Positions 1-9,318 of a DNA stretch of 64,000 nt are shown in pieces (positions within the stretch are counted from its first letter, which is position 1; every line of letters begins with the position of its first letter). Source of the stretch: VBOC01 sp964512655 (lineage in GTDB: Bacteria; Bacteroidota; Ignavibacteria; UBA10030; SZUA-254); the NCBI GenBank assembly GCA_964512655.1, contig CAZEJT010000014.1, forward strand, positions 8,190 to 72,189. Reading direction: 5' to 3'. Under the pieces are notes generated by a model, which did no database searches, was not told where the DNA came from, and saw only the letters and a program-made list of their open reading frames with translations. The translations under genes and the position numbers were made by a program.

Positions 1-293
1 GACAGTTCCCACGAGATATGGTCCTGTTCCTCCTGGGCGCTGAGCGTGCTGTCCGACGGGAAGCAGTGAACGAGGGCGGCGGCCCCGTCAAGCGCGATCG
101 CCGCGCGGGAAACCTTCCCCAGGATCTTTTCCTTCCCGGCGAGGAGCCCCTCCAGGAACCAGAGATCGCCCGGCCCGTTCCGCGGATATTCGGCCAGGTA
201 CTTCAGCTTGACGGAGGATTTCTTCGCCTTGAAGACGGAGAGATGGGCCACATCGTCCGCAAAACTGATCCCTGCCACATAGGTTCCGAACAT
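1..293 (-). CDS. Partial CDS, possible type IV pilus/competence PilM-like protein
   Basis: The reading frame opens with ATG at 293 on the minus strand and runs off the left edge, so only about 97 N-terminal residues are seen. Its ATG overlaps the comEA stop codon (TGATG), so the two are probably translationally coupled. The visible part begins MFGTYVAGISFADD and later reads SAQEEQDHISWEL. An N-terminal actin-like strand followed by a segment ending in a WE motif resembles PilM-type pilus assembly ATPases, and a place next to comEA fits DNA uptake. The match is weak by eye and the ATPase core lies outside the window, so the function is a guess; the gene itself is well supported by frame and coupling. 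Confidence 0.5.
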   Translation of the reverse strand, partial: MFGTYVAGISFADDVAHLSVFKAKKSSVKLKYLAEYPRNGPGDLWFLEGLLAGKEKILGKVSRAAIALDGAAALVHCFPSDSTLSAQEEQDHISWEL

Positions 294-772
294 CAGCGCC
301 CCGTCGTGCAGTATGGGGCGATGCGCTGAAGCTTCTTGGGGCCTATTCCCCGCACGTTGCTCAGCTCTTCCACGGACACGAACGGTCCGTTTTCCTCCCT
401 GTACGACAGGATTCTCTCCGCCATTGCTTCGCCGATCCCTGGCAGGCGAATCAGCTCTTCTTTGGTCGCGGTGTTGATATCGATGCCTCGGGGTAGAAGG
501 TGGATGGAGTGCGCGCTCTTGCGGGCTCCCCCCTGCGCGGAGTCGCCTCCGGCGCTCTCAGTCGCCGCCGTATCCGGAGCCGGAAGGCGCCGCGATCGCG
601 CGTCGAATTCGGAGTCTGATGCTGAGTAATCAAACCTGGCCGATTCCGTTCTCGCCGATCGGATGAGTTTAACACCGATGCCGGCGAGAAATGTAAGAAT
701 GAGAAACAGGGCGACGCGGCTCTCCTGGGGTGTGAAGCCCAGGGTCTTCTGAAACTCTCGCAGCAGGCGCAT
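293..772 (-). CDS. comEA: ComEA-like helix-hairpin-helix DNA-binding protein
   Basis: A 159-residue protein with a single membrane anchor at about residues 19-37, a low-complexity linker, and a C-terminal pair of helix-hairpin-helix motifs at about residues 97-153 (DINTATKEELIRLPGIGEAM, then NVRGIGPKKLQRI). This is the architecture of ComEA, which binds incoming double-stranded DNA on the outer face of the inner membrane during transformation. A strong GGAGG site precedes the ATG. It lies 39 nt downstream of dnaJ on the same strand and overlaps the next gene by one base, so it is probably read from the grpE-dnaJ promoter. The linker is longer than in minimal ComEA proteins. HhH proteins in other DNA-handling roles are the main alternative. 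Confidence 0.8.
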   Translation of the reverse strand: MRLLREFQKTLGFTPQESRVALFLILTFLAGIGVKLIRSARTESARFDYSASDSEFDARSRRLPAPDTAATESAGGDSAQGGARKSAHSIHLLPRGIDINTATKEELIRLPGIGEAMAERILSYREENGPFVSVEELSNVRGIGPKKLQRIAPYCTTGR

Positions 773-811
773 GAGTCCTCCCTCCTCAGCGCTGGGGCGG
801 CGCCCGATTGA

Positions 812-1987
812 CTACGTGAACATGTTCTTCATCTTCTCGAAGAAGCTCTTGTCGGAGTGCGCGGAGCGGTCGCCCTCCTTCGGCTTCATCACTTCGCTAT
901 TCGACAATTCCTTGATCGCGTCTTTCTCCTTGCCGGAGAGGCGCGTGGGCACCCAGACGTTGACGCGCACCAGCTGGTCGCCGCGGCGCCCGCTGTTGAG
1001 ATCGGGAATCCCCTTGTCCCTCATCCTCAGAATCTTGCCCGATTGAGTGCCCGGATCGACCTTCAGCCGGGCCCGCCCCGTGAGCGTGGGAATCTCGATC
1101 TCCGCGCCGAGCACGGCGTCCGGGAAGCTGACCAGAAGATCCAGAAGTATATCTTGGCCGTTGCGCGTGAAGAGCTGGTGCGGTTCTTCCTCGATGATGA
1201 CAAGGAGGTCGCCTGCCGGTCCGCCGCGCTGGCCCGCATTTCCCTGGCCCCGAAGGGGAATGTAATTCCCCTCCGCAACGCCCGCCGGAACGTTCACCTT
1301 GATCGTCGTCTCGCCCTGCACCCTTCCTTCCCCACCGCAAGTTTCGCACGGATCTTTGATGATCCTTCCCTCCCCGTTGCAGTTGCTGCACATGGAGACA
1401 TTGACAAACTGGCCGAAGACCGAGCGGGAGACGTGCCGGACTTCTCCGGTGCCGTTGCACACCGGGCATGTGACCTTCGCGCTCCCGGGCTTGGCGCCGC
1501 TCCCGTGGCAGGTATCGCAGGTTTTCCAGCGCCTGATCTTGAGCTTCTTCTCGACTCCGCTCGCAATTTCTTCGAGCGTCAGCCGGAGCCTGATCTTCAG
1601 ATCGGACCCCGGGACGCCGCCCTGGGTGCGGGAGCGCGACCGGGCTCTGCCACCCGCAAAGACCTCTTCGAAGACGCTTCCTCCGAACGCGGAGCCGAAA
1701 ATGTCGTTGAAGCTGGAGAAGATATCGTTGACGTTTGTGAATCCGTGGAAGTCGGCGCCCGGCCTGAGTCCCTCGTGACCGTACTGGTCGTACTTCCTGC
1801 GCTTCGACTCGTCTCCCAGGACCTCGTAGGCCTCGGCCGCTTCCTTGAACTTCTCTTCGGCCTCCTTGTTGTTCGGATTTCGGTCGGGATGGAACTGCAG
1901 CGCCGCCTTGCGGTAGGCTTTCTTGATCTCGTCCGTATTGGCGCTCTTTGGAACGCCGAGGATGTCGTAATAGTCCCTCTTCGCCAT
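812..1987 (-). CDS. dnaJ: Chaperone DnaJ
   Basis: A 391-residue full-length type I DnaJ. The J domain is at residues 1-70 with the HPD motif (FHPDRN), followed by a Gly/Phe-rich segment. Four zinc-binding CxxCxGxG repeats follow (CDTCHGSG, CPVCNGTG, CSNCNGEG, CETCGGEG), then the C-terminal substrate-binding domain. It stimulates DnaK ATPase and delivers unfolded clients. The start is only 2 nt after the grpE stop, so the two are translated together. dnaK itself is not in the window. No key residue is missing. Confidence 0.97.
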   Translation of the reverse strand: MAKRDYYDILGVPKSANTDEIKKAYRKAALQFHPDRNPNNKEAEEKFKEAAEAYEVLGDESKRRKYDQYGHEGLRPGADFHGFTNVNDIFSSFNDIFGSAFGGSVFEEVFAGGRARSRSRTQGGVPGSDLKIRLRLTLEEIASGVEKKLKIRRWKTCDTCHGSGAKPGSAKVTCPVCNGTGEVRHVSRSVFGQFVNVSMCSNCNGEGRIIKDPCETCGGEGRVQGETTIKVNVPAGVAEGNYIPLRGQGNAGQRGGPAGDLLVIIEEEPHQLFTRNGQDILLDLLVSFPDAVLGAEIEIPTLTGRARLKVDPGTQSGKILRMRDKGIPDLNSGRRGDQLVRVNVWVPTRLSGKEKDAIKELSNSEVMKPKEGDRSAHSDKSFFEKMKNMFT

Positions 1988-1989
1988 AG

Positions 1990-2637
1990 TCAGTTCGCCG
2001 CGCCTCCTCCGGGTTCGACCCCGCGCCCGGCCGGATCGTCCGGCGACGCCTGATCCGCGGAGACTACCACCTTCGCATGCCGCAGGACTTTATCGTTCAG
2101 CATGTACCCCTTGTCGACCTCCTCGATGACCGTATGAGGCGGCACGTCGCTTCTCGGCACCTGCAGGAGCGCGTCGTGGAGATGAGGATCGAACGGTTTG
2201 CCCACCGATTCGAACGCGCGCACGCCCTGCGACTCAAGAATTTTCTTGAGTTTGTCGTAGACGAGCCCCATCCCCCTGCGGAGCGATTCCTCTGCGGCCC
2301 GGATCCCCGGGTCCTGCTCTTCCAAACGGGATCCTCCCTCGTTCTCCCCGGCCGGGCGAGTCATGCGGATAGACCTCTCAAAATCATCAACCACGGGGAG
2401 GAGTTTCAGTATGAGGTCCTCGTTCGAGAATTTGACGATAGAGGCGTAATCATTTTCTATGCGTTTCTTATAGTTCTCGAATTCGGCGGCCTTCCGCAGC
2501 AGCTGATCTTTATACTGCCCGATGCTTTTCTCCAGCTCGGCGATCCTGGCGCTGAGCGATTCAATCTCGCTCAGCTCGGGGATTTGCACGGGAGCCTTCT
2601 GATCGGGCCGCTCTTCGTTCTGTTCGTCCCCTGGCAA
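1990..2637 (-). CDS. grpE: Nucleotide exchange factor GrpE
   Basis: A 215-residue protein with an acidic N terminus, a long coiled coil (about residues 25-70, including FENYKKRIENDYASI) and the C-terminal GrpE beta domain (FDPHLHDALLQV and VIEEVDKGYML, then VVVS). GrpE releases ADP from DnaK. The longest frame starts at a TTG with no ribosome site. A GTG at 2589, preceded by AGAAGG, would give a 199-residue protein beginning VQIPELSEI and may be the real start. A perfect-consensus promoter lies about 80 nt upstream. I see no CIRCE element for HrcA control. Confidence 0.93.
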   Translation of the reverse strand: MPGDEQNEERPDQKAPVQIPELSEIESLSARIAELEKSIGQYKDQLLRKAAEFENYKKRIENDYASIVKFSNEDLILKLLPVVDDFERSIRMTRPAGENEGGSRLEEQDPGIRAAEESLRRGMGLVYDKLKKILESQGVRAFESVGKPFDPHLHDALLQVPRSDVPPHTVIEEVDKGYMLNDKVLRHAKVVVSADQASPDDPAGRGVEPGGGAAN

Positions 2638-2712
2638 AGGTAATATTCTCTGGTTAGTCTTTTTGGTGGTTAAGGAGGCGGCGTGGCCTCAGAAATCGCT
2701 AAAACACTCTAA

Positions 2713-2741
2713 ATTATATGAATTTTCACGCTCTTTGTCAA
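2713..2741 (-). promoter_or_regulatory. Consensus sigma-70-type promoter of grpE-dnaJ
   Basis: On the minus strand TTGACA (2741-2736) is followed by a 17-nt spacer and TATAAT (2718-2713). Both hexamers match consensus exactly. Transcription would begin near 2706, about 70 nt before the TTG start or 117 nt before the GTG start of grpE. Confidence 0.75.
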
Positions 2742-2788
2742 GGTAACTCCCGGAGCGCGGACTCGTATACTGTTGAAAAATATCCGCA

Positions 2789-2803
2789 GGAAGGTTACCT
2801 TCC
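2789..2803. promoter_or_regulatory. Palindrome upstream of the tricorn-like protease gene
   Basis: A perfect inverted repeat GGAAGGT-T-ACCTTCC lies about 100 nt upstream of the protease start and just downstream of a TATACT sequence (2766-2771). Its compact size suits a dimeric repressor site. No regulator is identifiable, so the role is inferred only. Confidence 0.3.
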
Positions 2804-2904
2804 AACACGTCAAGAGTGAACTCCCTCGTAGTTGCTCCTTCCCAAGTCCCACCGGATCGGGAGCGCGCGTTCAGCCATCATCCAATCACCAGATCGGAGT
2901 ATCC

Positions 2905-5900
2905 ATGAGTAAAGTGTTCTCATTCGTCGTCCTTGCAGTCCTCGCCCTCGCCTCGTCCGGCTCTCTCGACGCACAGCAGGAAGCAAGACTTCTCCGTTTT
3001 CCCGCCATCCACGATAACAGGATCGTCTTTACATATGCGGGCGATCTCTACACGGTCGCTTCGACCGGTGGCATCGCGCGCAAGCTCACGAACTCGGAGG
3101 GGTTCGAGATGTTCCCCCGCTTCTCCCCCGACGGGAAGTGGATCGCGTTTACCGGACAATACGACGGTAACACCGAGGTATACGTCATGAGCTCCGACGG
3201 GGGGGTTCCGAAGCGCCTCACCTACACGCCGACCCTCGGACGCGACGATGTGTCCGACAGGATGGGCCCGAACAACATCGTCATGGGATGGAAGCACGAC
3301 AACAAGCACATTGTCTTCCGCTCGCGGATGCGCGAGTTCAATGATTTCAAGGGGCGGCTCTATCTTGCGTCCGTCGACGGGGACCTCTCCGAGCAGCTCC
3401 CCCTTCCCCGCGGCGGATTCTGCTCGTACTCTCCCGACGATTCCAAGCTGGTGTACAACCGCGTGTTCAGGGAGTTCCGCACCTGGAAGCGGTACCGCGG
3501 CGGGCTGACGGACGATGTCTGGATCTACGATTTCAGCACGAAGGCCACGGAGAACATCACGAACAATCCGGCCGGCGACATCGAACCGATGTGGAGCGGT
3601 AACAAGATTTACTTCCTCTCCGACCGCGACTCCCTGAAGCGGATGAATCTGTACTCGTACGATCTGACGACGAAGGAGACGAAGCAGCTCACGTCCTATG
3701 CGGAATTCGACATCAAGTTTCCCTCGCTCGGAGACAATGCGATCGTCTACGAGAACGGAGGCTACATCTATCGTTTCGACCTGGCGGCGGAAAAGCCGGA
3801 GAAGGTCACGATCATGATCGAGGAAGACCTCCTCGGCGGGAGAGGGGGCATCATCAAGGTGTCGGACAACGTCAACAACTACGAAATCTCACCCGACGGA
3901 AAGCGGGCGCTGTTCGGAGCCCGCGGCGATGTCTTCACGGCACCCGTCAAGTACGGGGCGGTCCGGAACATCACTGCGACCCCCGGCGTGCACGAGCGCA
4001 ATTCCAAATGGTCGCCTGACGGAAAGTGGATATCGTACATCTCCGACGCGACCGGAGAAGACGAGATCTACATCGAGCCGCAGGACGGGAGCGGGTCCGC
4101 GATCAGGCTTACGAGCGGCGAAGACACCTATAAGTATCAGCCGTACTGGTCGCCCGACAGCAAGAAGATCCTCTGGGCCGACAAGCGGCAGCGGCTCCGC
4201 TATGTGTCGGTCGATTCGAAGTCGATAACCGAAGTGGCTCATGCGGATGCGTTCGAGTTCTCCGACTACAGCTGGTCCCCGGACAGCAAGTGGATCGCGT
4301 ACGCGAAACCCGAGGTGGAGGTTATGAACAAGATTTACCTTTATTCGCTGGCGAGCGGTCAGACGGCAGAGATTACCGATGGGTGGTATACTTCCTCCAG
4401 GCCGGCCTTCAGCTCCGATGGGAAGTACCTCTTCTTCGAATCGAACCGGGACTTCAATCCGACGTTCAGCCAGACCGAATTCGACCAGGCCTATCTCGAC
4501 ATGGAACGGATTTATCTTGTCACCCTCTCGCAGAGCACAGAGTCGCCATTCAAGCCCAAGAGCGACGAGGTGTCCGTGAAGGAAGAAAAGGCGAAGCCCG
4601 AGGAGTCGAAAGACAAGAAGGATGAAGCGAAGGGCGACAAAAAAGAAGCGGGCGTAGTCGTGAAGGTGGATATCGACGGAATCAAGGGGCGCATCGTTGC
4701 ACTTCCCGTTCAGGCCTCTTCCTACAGAAACGTCGTCTCGGCCGGAAGCTCGGTCTACTACATCCGGCAGGGCACCAAGGATGAGAAGGCCCAATTCCAG
4801 ATGTACGACCTCTCCGAGCAGAAGGAAACGCCGCTCGGCGAAATCGACGGATTCGAAGTGTCCGCCGATCTGAAAAAAATCCTCATTGGGAAGGACAATG
4901 CGTACTACGTGCTCGATCTCCCGAAGGGAAAAGTCGAGCTGAAAGACAAGCTCGACCTCTCGGGTATGGAAGTCAAGCTCGACAAGCGCCAGGAATGGAC
5001 CCAGATTTACAACGAATGCTGGCGCCAGATGCGGGAATTCTATTTTGCGCCGAACATGAGCGGAGTGGATTGGCCGGCGATCAGGAAAAAGTACGAACCG
5101 CTTCTACCCTACGTCAACCACCGCGCCGACCTCACCTACATCATCGGAGAGATGATCGGCGAGTTGAGCACGGGCCACACTTACGTCGGCGGCGGCGACA
5201 TGCCCAAAGCGAAACGCATACAGACCGGCCTCCTCGGGGCCCAGCTTGAACGCGATCCCAACTCGAAATACTACCGGATCAGAAGGATTCTCAAAGGGCA
5301 GAACTGGGACAACGCCACCCGCAGCCCTCTGACCGAGATCGGCGTGAACGCGAACGAGGGAGAATACATCATTGCCGTCAATGGCAAGTCCACCAGCGCG
5401 ATGTCGGACATCTATGAGTCCCTGGTCAACACGGTGAATAAGCAGGTGACGCTCACCCTGAACGCCCAGCCGTCCGCCGAGGGGAGCTGGACGGTGGTGG
5501 TAAAACCCATCGCAGACGAGTCCGGCCTCTATTATTTTAACTGGGTTCAGGAGAACATCAGGAAAGTCGATTCCGCGACTCACGGCAAGGTGGGTTATCT
5601 GCACGTGCCCGACATGGGAGCGCACGGGTTGAACGAATTCGTAAAATACTTTTACCCGCAACTCCGCAAGAAGGCGCTCATCGTCGATGTACGGGGCAAC
5701 GGAGGCGGCTTCGTCTCGACGCTCGTCGCCGAGCGCCTCAGGCGCGAAATCGCCATGGTTGGCATCGCGCGGAATACCGTGCCGAGCCCCGACCCCGGCG
5801 ACATGCTTCTCGGACCCAAGGTTTGCCTCATCGACGAATTCTCTGCATCCGACGGCGACATCTTCCCCTACCGATTCAAGAAATACGCGCTGGGGAAATT

Positions 5901-6344
5901 GATCGGCAAGCGGACCTGGGGCGGCGTCGTGGGGATCCGCGGCTCGCTCCCCCTGCTCGACGGAGGTTTCCTGAACAAGCCGGAGTTCTCGCGTTACGGG
6001 TTTCTCGGGGAGGGTTGGATCATGGAAGGACACGGCGTCGATCCCGACATCGTGGTGGACAACGATCCGGCAAAGGAATTTGCGGGAATCGACGAGCAGT
6101 TGAACAAGGCCATCGAGGTGATCCTCGACGAATTGAAAACCAAGGAGCAGTCGCTCCCTCCNNNNNNNNNNNNNNNNNNNNNNNNNNNNNNNNNNNNNNN
6201 NNNNNNNNNNNNNNNNNNNNNNNNNNNNNNNNNNNNNNNNNNNNNNNNNNNNNNNNNNNNNAGGCCATCGAGGTGATCCTCGACGAATTGAAAACCAAGG
6301 AGCAGTCGCTCCCTCCGGTTCCCGAATGGCCTATTAAGAAGTAG
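2905..6344 (+). CDS. Tricorn-like S41 serine protease (interrupted by assembly gap)
   Basis: A secreted or periplasmic tricorn-type peptidase. The start at 2905 has a GGAG site and yields a signal peptide (MSKVFSFVVLAVLALASSGS). A WD40/TolB-like beta-propeller region covers the first half (repeats such as FSPDGKWIAF and WSPDSKKIL). A Lys/Glu-rich linker lies near residues 550-590, then the tricorn C1 and PDZ-like regions. The S41 core ends the protein, with RGNGGG and the nucleophile region SASDGD near residues 980-985. The N run at 6162-6261 breaks the frame, but removing it with one copy of the 55-bp flanking repeat restores a protein of 1,094 residues ending PVPEWPIKK at TAG 6342-6344. The stop lies in a GTAG that begins a degenerate REP-like palindrome. 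Confidence 0.9.
6107..6316. other. Scaffold gap of 100 N flanked by an identical 55-bp overlap
   Basis: Positions 6162-6261 are N. The 55 bases before the gap (6107-6161) are identical to the 55 bases after it (6262-6316). This is what two contigs sharing one assembler overlap look like when joined with a nominal gap. The real DNA probably has a single copy and no gap. Confidence 0.9.
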
Positions 6345-6443
6345 CGCGACCTTGCATCGCGACCCGGTATCGTGACGCCGTATCGCGATCCCGTATCGCG
6401 AACGGTAGGCGCTGGTTGTAGGCGCCGGATGTAGCCGCCGGAT

Positions 6444-6466
6444 GTAGCCGCCGGCTTCAGCCGGCG
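6444..6466 (+). repeat. REP element (GTAG plus palindrome)
   Basis: GTAG at 6444-6447 is followed by the palindrome CGCCGGCT-TC-AGCCGGCG. The same unit recurs at 8503, 9238, 22852, 46721, 62799 and 63973. Confidence 0.75.
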
Positions 6467-6498
6467 TTCTCTATACCCTTCGGAGCTGTCGATGCCTT

Positions 6499-6598
6499 AA
6501 ACTGGTGTCACGGTCCATACCATGACACCAACGGGGAATAACCTTCTGAAACTGGTGTCACGGTCCATACCGTGACACCAACGGGGAATAACCTTCTT
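6499..6598 (+). repeat. Family B hairpin repeat, two tandem 50-nt units
   Basis: Units 6499-6548 and 6549-6598 are almost identical. Each holds a 12-bp inverted repeat (TGGTGTCACGGT, loop CCAT, ACCGTGACACCA) followed by a conserved GGGGAATAACCTTCT tail. The first unit has one stem mismatch. Further copies lie at 15931, 21443, 46753 and 62866, all in this orientation. Confidence 0.85.
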
Positions 6599-6634
6599 AA
6601 CGTGCACCGTGGCGCCCGCGTCGCCGCGGCGTTC

Positions 6635-6663
6635 TTGCAAACCTTGGCGGAACTCCGTATATT
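6635..6663 (+). promoter_or_regulatory. Promoter of the DUF885 gene
   Basis: TTGCAA (6635-6640), a 17-nt spacer and TATATT (6658-6663) place a transcription start near 6670, about 38 nt before the ATG at 6708. Confidence 0.55.
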
Positions 6664-6707
6664 CTCTCCGCTTTTCACCTCATTCCACACTTCCGGAAAG
6701 AATTCGC

Positions 6708-8444
6708 ATGAAATGGATGCAATTGGTATCTCTGGCGGCACTCGTATGCCTGTCCGGACCACGCGCAATGGCGCAGGATGAAGACCAACTCTTCGGCCAG
6801 CTCACATCCGAGTACCTGAAGGGCTACTTCGCCGCAAATCCCATCTCCGCGACCGGGATCGGGGTCCATGACTACGACAATATCCTCGACGACGTGAGCC
6901 CCCAGGCTGCCGAGAAGGAAATCGCGCGGCTCAAAAGCTACAAGGAACAACTCGGCCGCGTGAATCAATCGCTGATGACGAAGGACAAAACTATCGATTG
7001 GCGGATCCTGTCGGAGAACATCGATGAAGCCCTCTTCCAGTACGAAGAGCTCAAGGACTACCAGTGGAACCCGATGGTCTACACCGGCGCCCTCGGCAAC
7101 TCGATCGCCGCTCTGATCTATCAGGAGTTCGCGCCTCTGGAACAGCGTCTGAAAAATGCGGCCGCGCGCGCTGCGCAGGTTCCCCGTTTCCTCGAACAGG
7201 CGAAGGCGAATCTGAAGAACGCTCCCCCGATGCATGTCGAGACCGCGATCAACCAGAATCAGGGAAATATCAGCCTCTTCAAAGACGAACTGACAAACGC
7301 GGCCAAGGGGGCCTCCGACCAGGTTAAATCGCAGGTCGCGGAGGGCTCGGCGAAGGCGGTGGCGGCTCTCGAGGAGTTCGGAAACTGGCTCAAGACCGAT
7401 CTGAAACCCCGCGCCACAAGGGACGAGCACCTCGGGAAGGCGCTCTTCGAAAAAAAGCTGACCCACAATCTGAAGTCGAGCCTGACACCCGCGGACGTCC
7501 TCCAGCGAGCGATGGCTGAGAAGGACCGGGTCCATGGCGAGATGTTTGCGCTCGCCGCGCCCCTCTACAAGGAATACTACGGAGAAGACCCCGGCGGCAA
7601 GGACTCTCTGACTGTCATCAAGAAGGTGCTCGACAAGATCGTCCTCGACCACCCCAAGAAGGATGAGTTGATGGATGTGATCAAGAAGATCATTCCGGAC
7701 CTGAACGAATTTATCACAAAGCACGACATCCTGACGCTCGACCCCACGCAGCCGCTGGTGATCAGGGAAACGCCCGAGTACGAGCGGGGCGTATCCGTGG
7801 CGTCGATGGAATCCCCCGGCCCCCTCGAAAAGAACCTGAAATCGTTTTACAACGTGACGCCGGTCCCCAATGAATGGACCCCCGAGCAGGTGGAATCGTA
7901 CCTTCGTGAGTACAACAACTGGTCCCTCCGCGATCTCAGCATTCACGAAGGGGTGCCCGGCCATTACGTCCAGCTCTACTACGCGAACCGCTATCCGTCC
8001 ATCATCCGTAACGTCTACGGGAGCGGATCGATGGTGGAGGGGTGGGCCGTGTACGCCGAGCGGATGATGGTCGACGAGGGATACATGAACCACGATCCCC
8101 GGATGAAGCTCATTCAACTCAAGTGGTACATCCGCGTGGTTCTCAACGCAATCATCGACCAGAAGATACACGCGTACGGGATGACTCAGGCGCAGATGAT
8201 GGACCTGCTGACGAAAGAAGGCTTTCAGGAAGAGCGTGAGGCGGCGGGAAAATGGCGCCGCGCCAACCTCACCTCCACCCAGCTCTCGACCTACTTCGTC
8301 GGATTCCAGGAGATATGGGATCTTCGCGAGGCGTACAAGAAGAAGATGGGTTCGTCCTTCAACCTGAAAAAGTTCCACGAAGATTTTCTGAGCCACGGCT
8401 CTCCCACCGTCAAGTACATCCAGGAGTTGATGATGGCAGAGTAA
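6708..8444 (+). CDS. Secreted DUF885 family protein (putative metallopeptidase)
   Basis: A 578-residue exported protein. The ATG at 6708 follows a GGAAAG site and gives a signal peptide ending near AMAQ (residues 1-22). The body is the helical DUF885 fold. The family's conserved HEGxPGH motif is present as HEGVPGHYVQ near residue 413, followed by a downstream helix with EGWAVYAERMM. In related proteins these His and Glu residues are taken to bind a metal, so a periplasmic peptidase-like role is likely but the substrate is unknown. It has its own promoter and no close downstream partner. Upstream in-frame starts exist but lack a ribosome site and would mask the signal peptide. Confidence 0.85.
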   Translation: MKWMQLVSLAALVCLSGPRAMAQDEDQLFGQLTSEYLKGYFAANPISATGIGVHDYDNILDDVSPQAAEKEIARLKSYKEQLGRVNQSLMTKDKTIDWRILSENIDEALFQYEELKDYQWNPMVYTGALGNSIAALIYQEFAPLEQRLKNAAARAAQVPRFLEQAKANLKNAPPMHVETAINQNQGNISLFKDELTNAAKGASDQVKSQVAEGSAKAVAALEEFGNWLKTDLKPRATRDEHLGKALFEKKLTHNLKSSLTPADVLQRAMAEKDRVHGEMFALAAPLYKEYYGEDPGGKDSLTVIKKVLDKIVLDHPKKDELMDVIKKIIPDLNEFITKHDILTLDPTQPLVIRETPEYERGVSVASMESPGPLEKNLKSFYNVTPVPNEWTPEQVESYLREYNNWSLRDLSIHEGVPGHYVQLYYANRYPSIIRNVYGSGSMVEGWAVYAERMMVDEGYMNHDPRMKLIQLKWYIRVVLNAIIDQKIHAYGMTQAQMMDLLTKEGFQEEREAAGKWRRANLTSTQLSTYFVGFQEIWDLREAYKKKMGSSFNLKKFHEDFLSHGSPTVKYIQELMMAE

Positions 8445-8502
8445 TTTGTTTTTTGGGGGGTGACGCTCTTCCGGCGTGACTCCCCAGTTCGTTTTCGTTC
8501 CG

Positions 8503-8525
8503 GTAGGCGCCGGCTTTAGCCGGCG
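8503..8525 (+). repeat. REP element
   Basis: GTAG at 8503-8506, then CGCCGGCT-TT-AGCCGGCG. It lies between the DUF885 gene and a small lipoprotein gene. Confidence 0.75.
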
Positions 8526-8625
8526 TCTGATCTGATGGTTTCCCCGCCAGGTACTGGGATGGTTTTGTTTTGCTGTCCTTAGCTTCCTATATTCGAGATG
8601 CGATTCGAATACTCTCCAGGGAATT

Positions 8626-9216
8626 GTGAGAAATCCGACTACCCTAATTCCTGCGATTTGCCTTCTTGTTTCCCTAGGTTGCAGCGATTCTCGCGAGTGG
8701 CCACCATCCCCTCCCGTTCCGGTGCGGAATTACAATCTGCGCACTCTAGACCTCGTGCAGAACGGGTCGTTTGAATTTAACGGTCATCCATCTCTCCAGG
8801 GCTGGTTGGTTGATTCGGATACCTCAAATGTAAGTTTTTCGGCGGACGCGCCGCCCCATGGCGGGGACTATTCGCTTAGTCTTAACTGTGATTGGATTTA
8901 CGCCGGTTATGTGGAGTCAGGCATGGGAGTACCCGCGGGAAAAGTAATTCTTCGATTTTCAGTATGGGGGAAAGCCATCCGTGGCCAAGGGTGGGAGGCG
9001 GGAGCATTTGCCTTGCTATACTTCAAGCGAGGAGGAATTCTTAGCGGAATAAATGGAATTTTTGTGACCGACTCCTCCTGGACTTTCGGAAGCGTCACCG
9101 ACACGCTGAACACGCTCCCAGGCGATAGTGTGGTCGTCGCCCTCGCTGGCGACGAAGGTCAATTCGCGGGTGGACGCGCTCTCTTTGACCTTTGCCGTCT
9201 AGAGGTTCTTCGTTAA
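8626..9216 (+). CDS. Putative lipoprotein with carbohydrate-binding-like domain
   Basis: A 196-residue protein with a GTG start behind AGGGAA. Residues 1-19 form a lipoprotein signal ending in LVSLGC, so Cys19 would be lipidated. The mature part starts with NGSFEFNG and LQGWLVD, a pattern common at the start of galactose-binding/CBM-like jelly-roll domains, followed by beta-strand-rich sequence. I recognise no catalytic motif. Base composition is visibly more AT-rich than the flanking genes, which suggests accessory origin. A REP hairpin followed by eight T residues just downstream may end the transcript. Confidence 0.6.
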   Translation: MRNPTTLIPAICLLVSLGCSDSREWPPSPPVPVRNYNLRTLDLVQNGSFEFNGHPSLQGWLVDSDTSNVSFSADAPPHGGDYSLSLNCDWIYAGYVESGMGVPAGKVILRFSVWGKAIRGQGWEAGAFALLYFKRGGILSGINGIFVTDSSWTFGSVTDTLNTLPGDSVVVALAGDEGQFAGGRALFDLCRLEVLR

Positions 9217-9237
9217 TAGTCTTTGGACCATTCCCGG

Positions 9238-9268
9238 GTAGGCACCGGCTTTAGCCGGCGTTTTTTTT
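9238..9268 (+). terminator. REP hairpin followed by T8, likely terminator
   Basis: GTAG, a CACCGGCT-TT-AGCCGGCG stem and eight consecutive T residues (9261-9268) make a rho-independent terminator for the lipoprotein gene. A REP element appears to serve as the terminator here. Confidence 0.6.
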
Positions 9269-9295
9269 GCTAGTGCACGCGCTTTTCAGTATCTT
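9267..9295 (+). promoter_or_regulatory. Promoter of tRNA-Ala
   Basis: TTGCTA (9267-9272), a 17-nt spacer and TATCTT (9290-9295) lie about 24 nt upstream of the tRNA. The tRNA-His/Glu promoter uses the same TATCTT hexamer. Confidence 0.5.
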
Positions 9296-9318
9296 TTGGT
9301 CGGTTCAAGCAAGAATTT

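Larger units (their letters stand above)
6345..6707. other. Repeat-filled intergenic region
   Basis: No gene. It holds degenerate copies of a TATCGCGA-like motif (6345-6402), a short tandem of CCGGATGTAGCCG, one REP palindrome (6444-6466), two tandem copies of the family B hairpin (6499-6598) and the promoter of the DUF885 gene. Confidence 0.75.

Noticed and set aside
18..329. Plus-strand 103-residue frame at the left edge
   Set aside because: It is the complement of the comEA end and the PilM-like gene, which are supported by coupling and protein features.
2638..2770. CIRCE/HrcA operator before grpE
   Set aside because: Only a loose GAGTGTTTTAG sequence is present; the paired TTAGCACTC half-site is missing.
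6107..6316. Apparent direct repeat in the protease gene as a true tandem duplication
   Set aside because: The copies flank a 100-N run and removing one restores the frame; a contig-overlap artefact explains it better.
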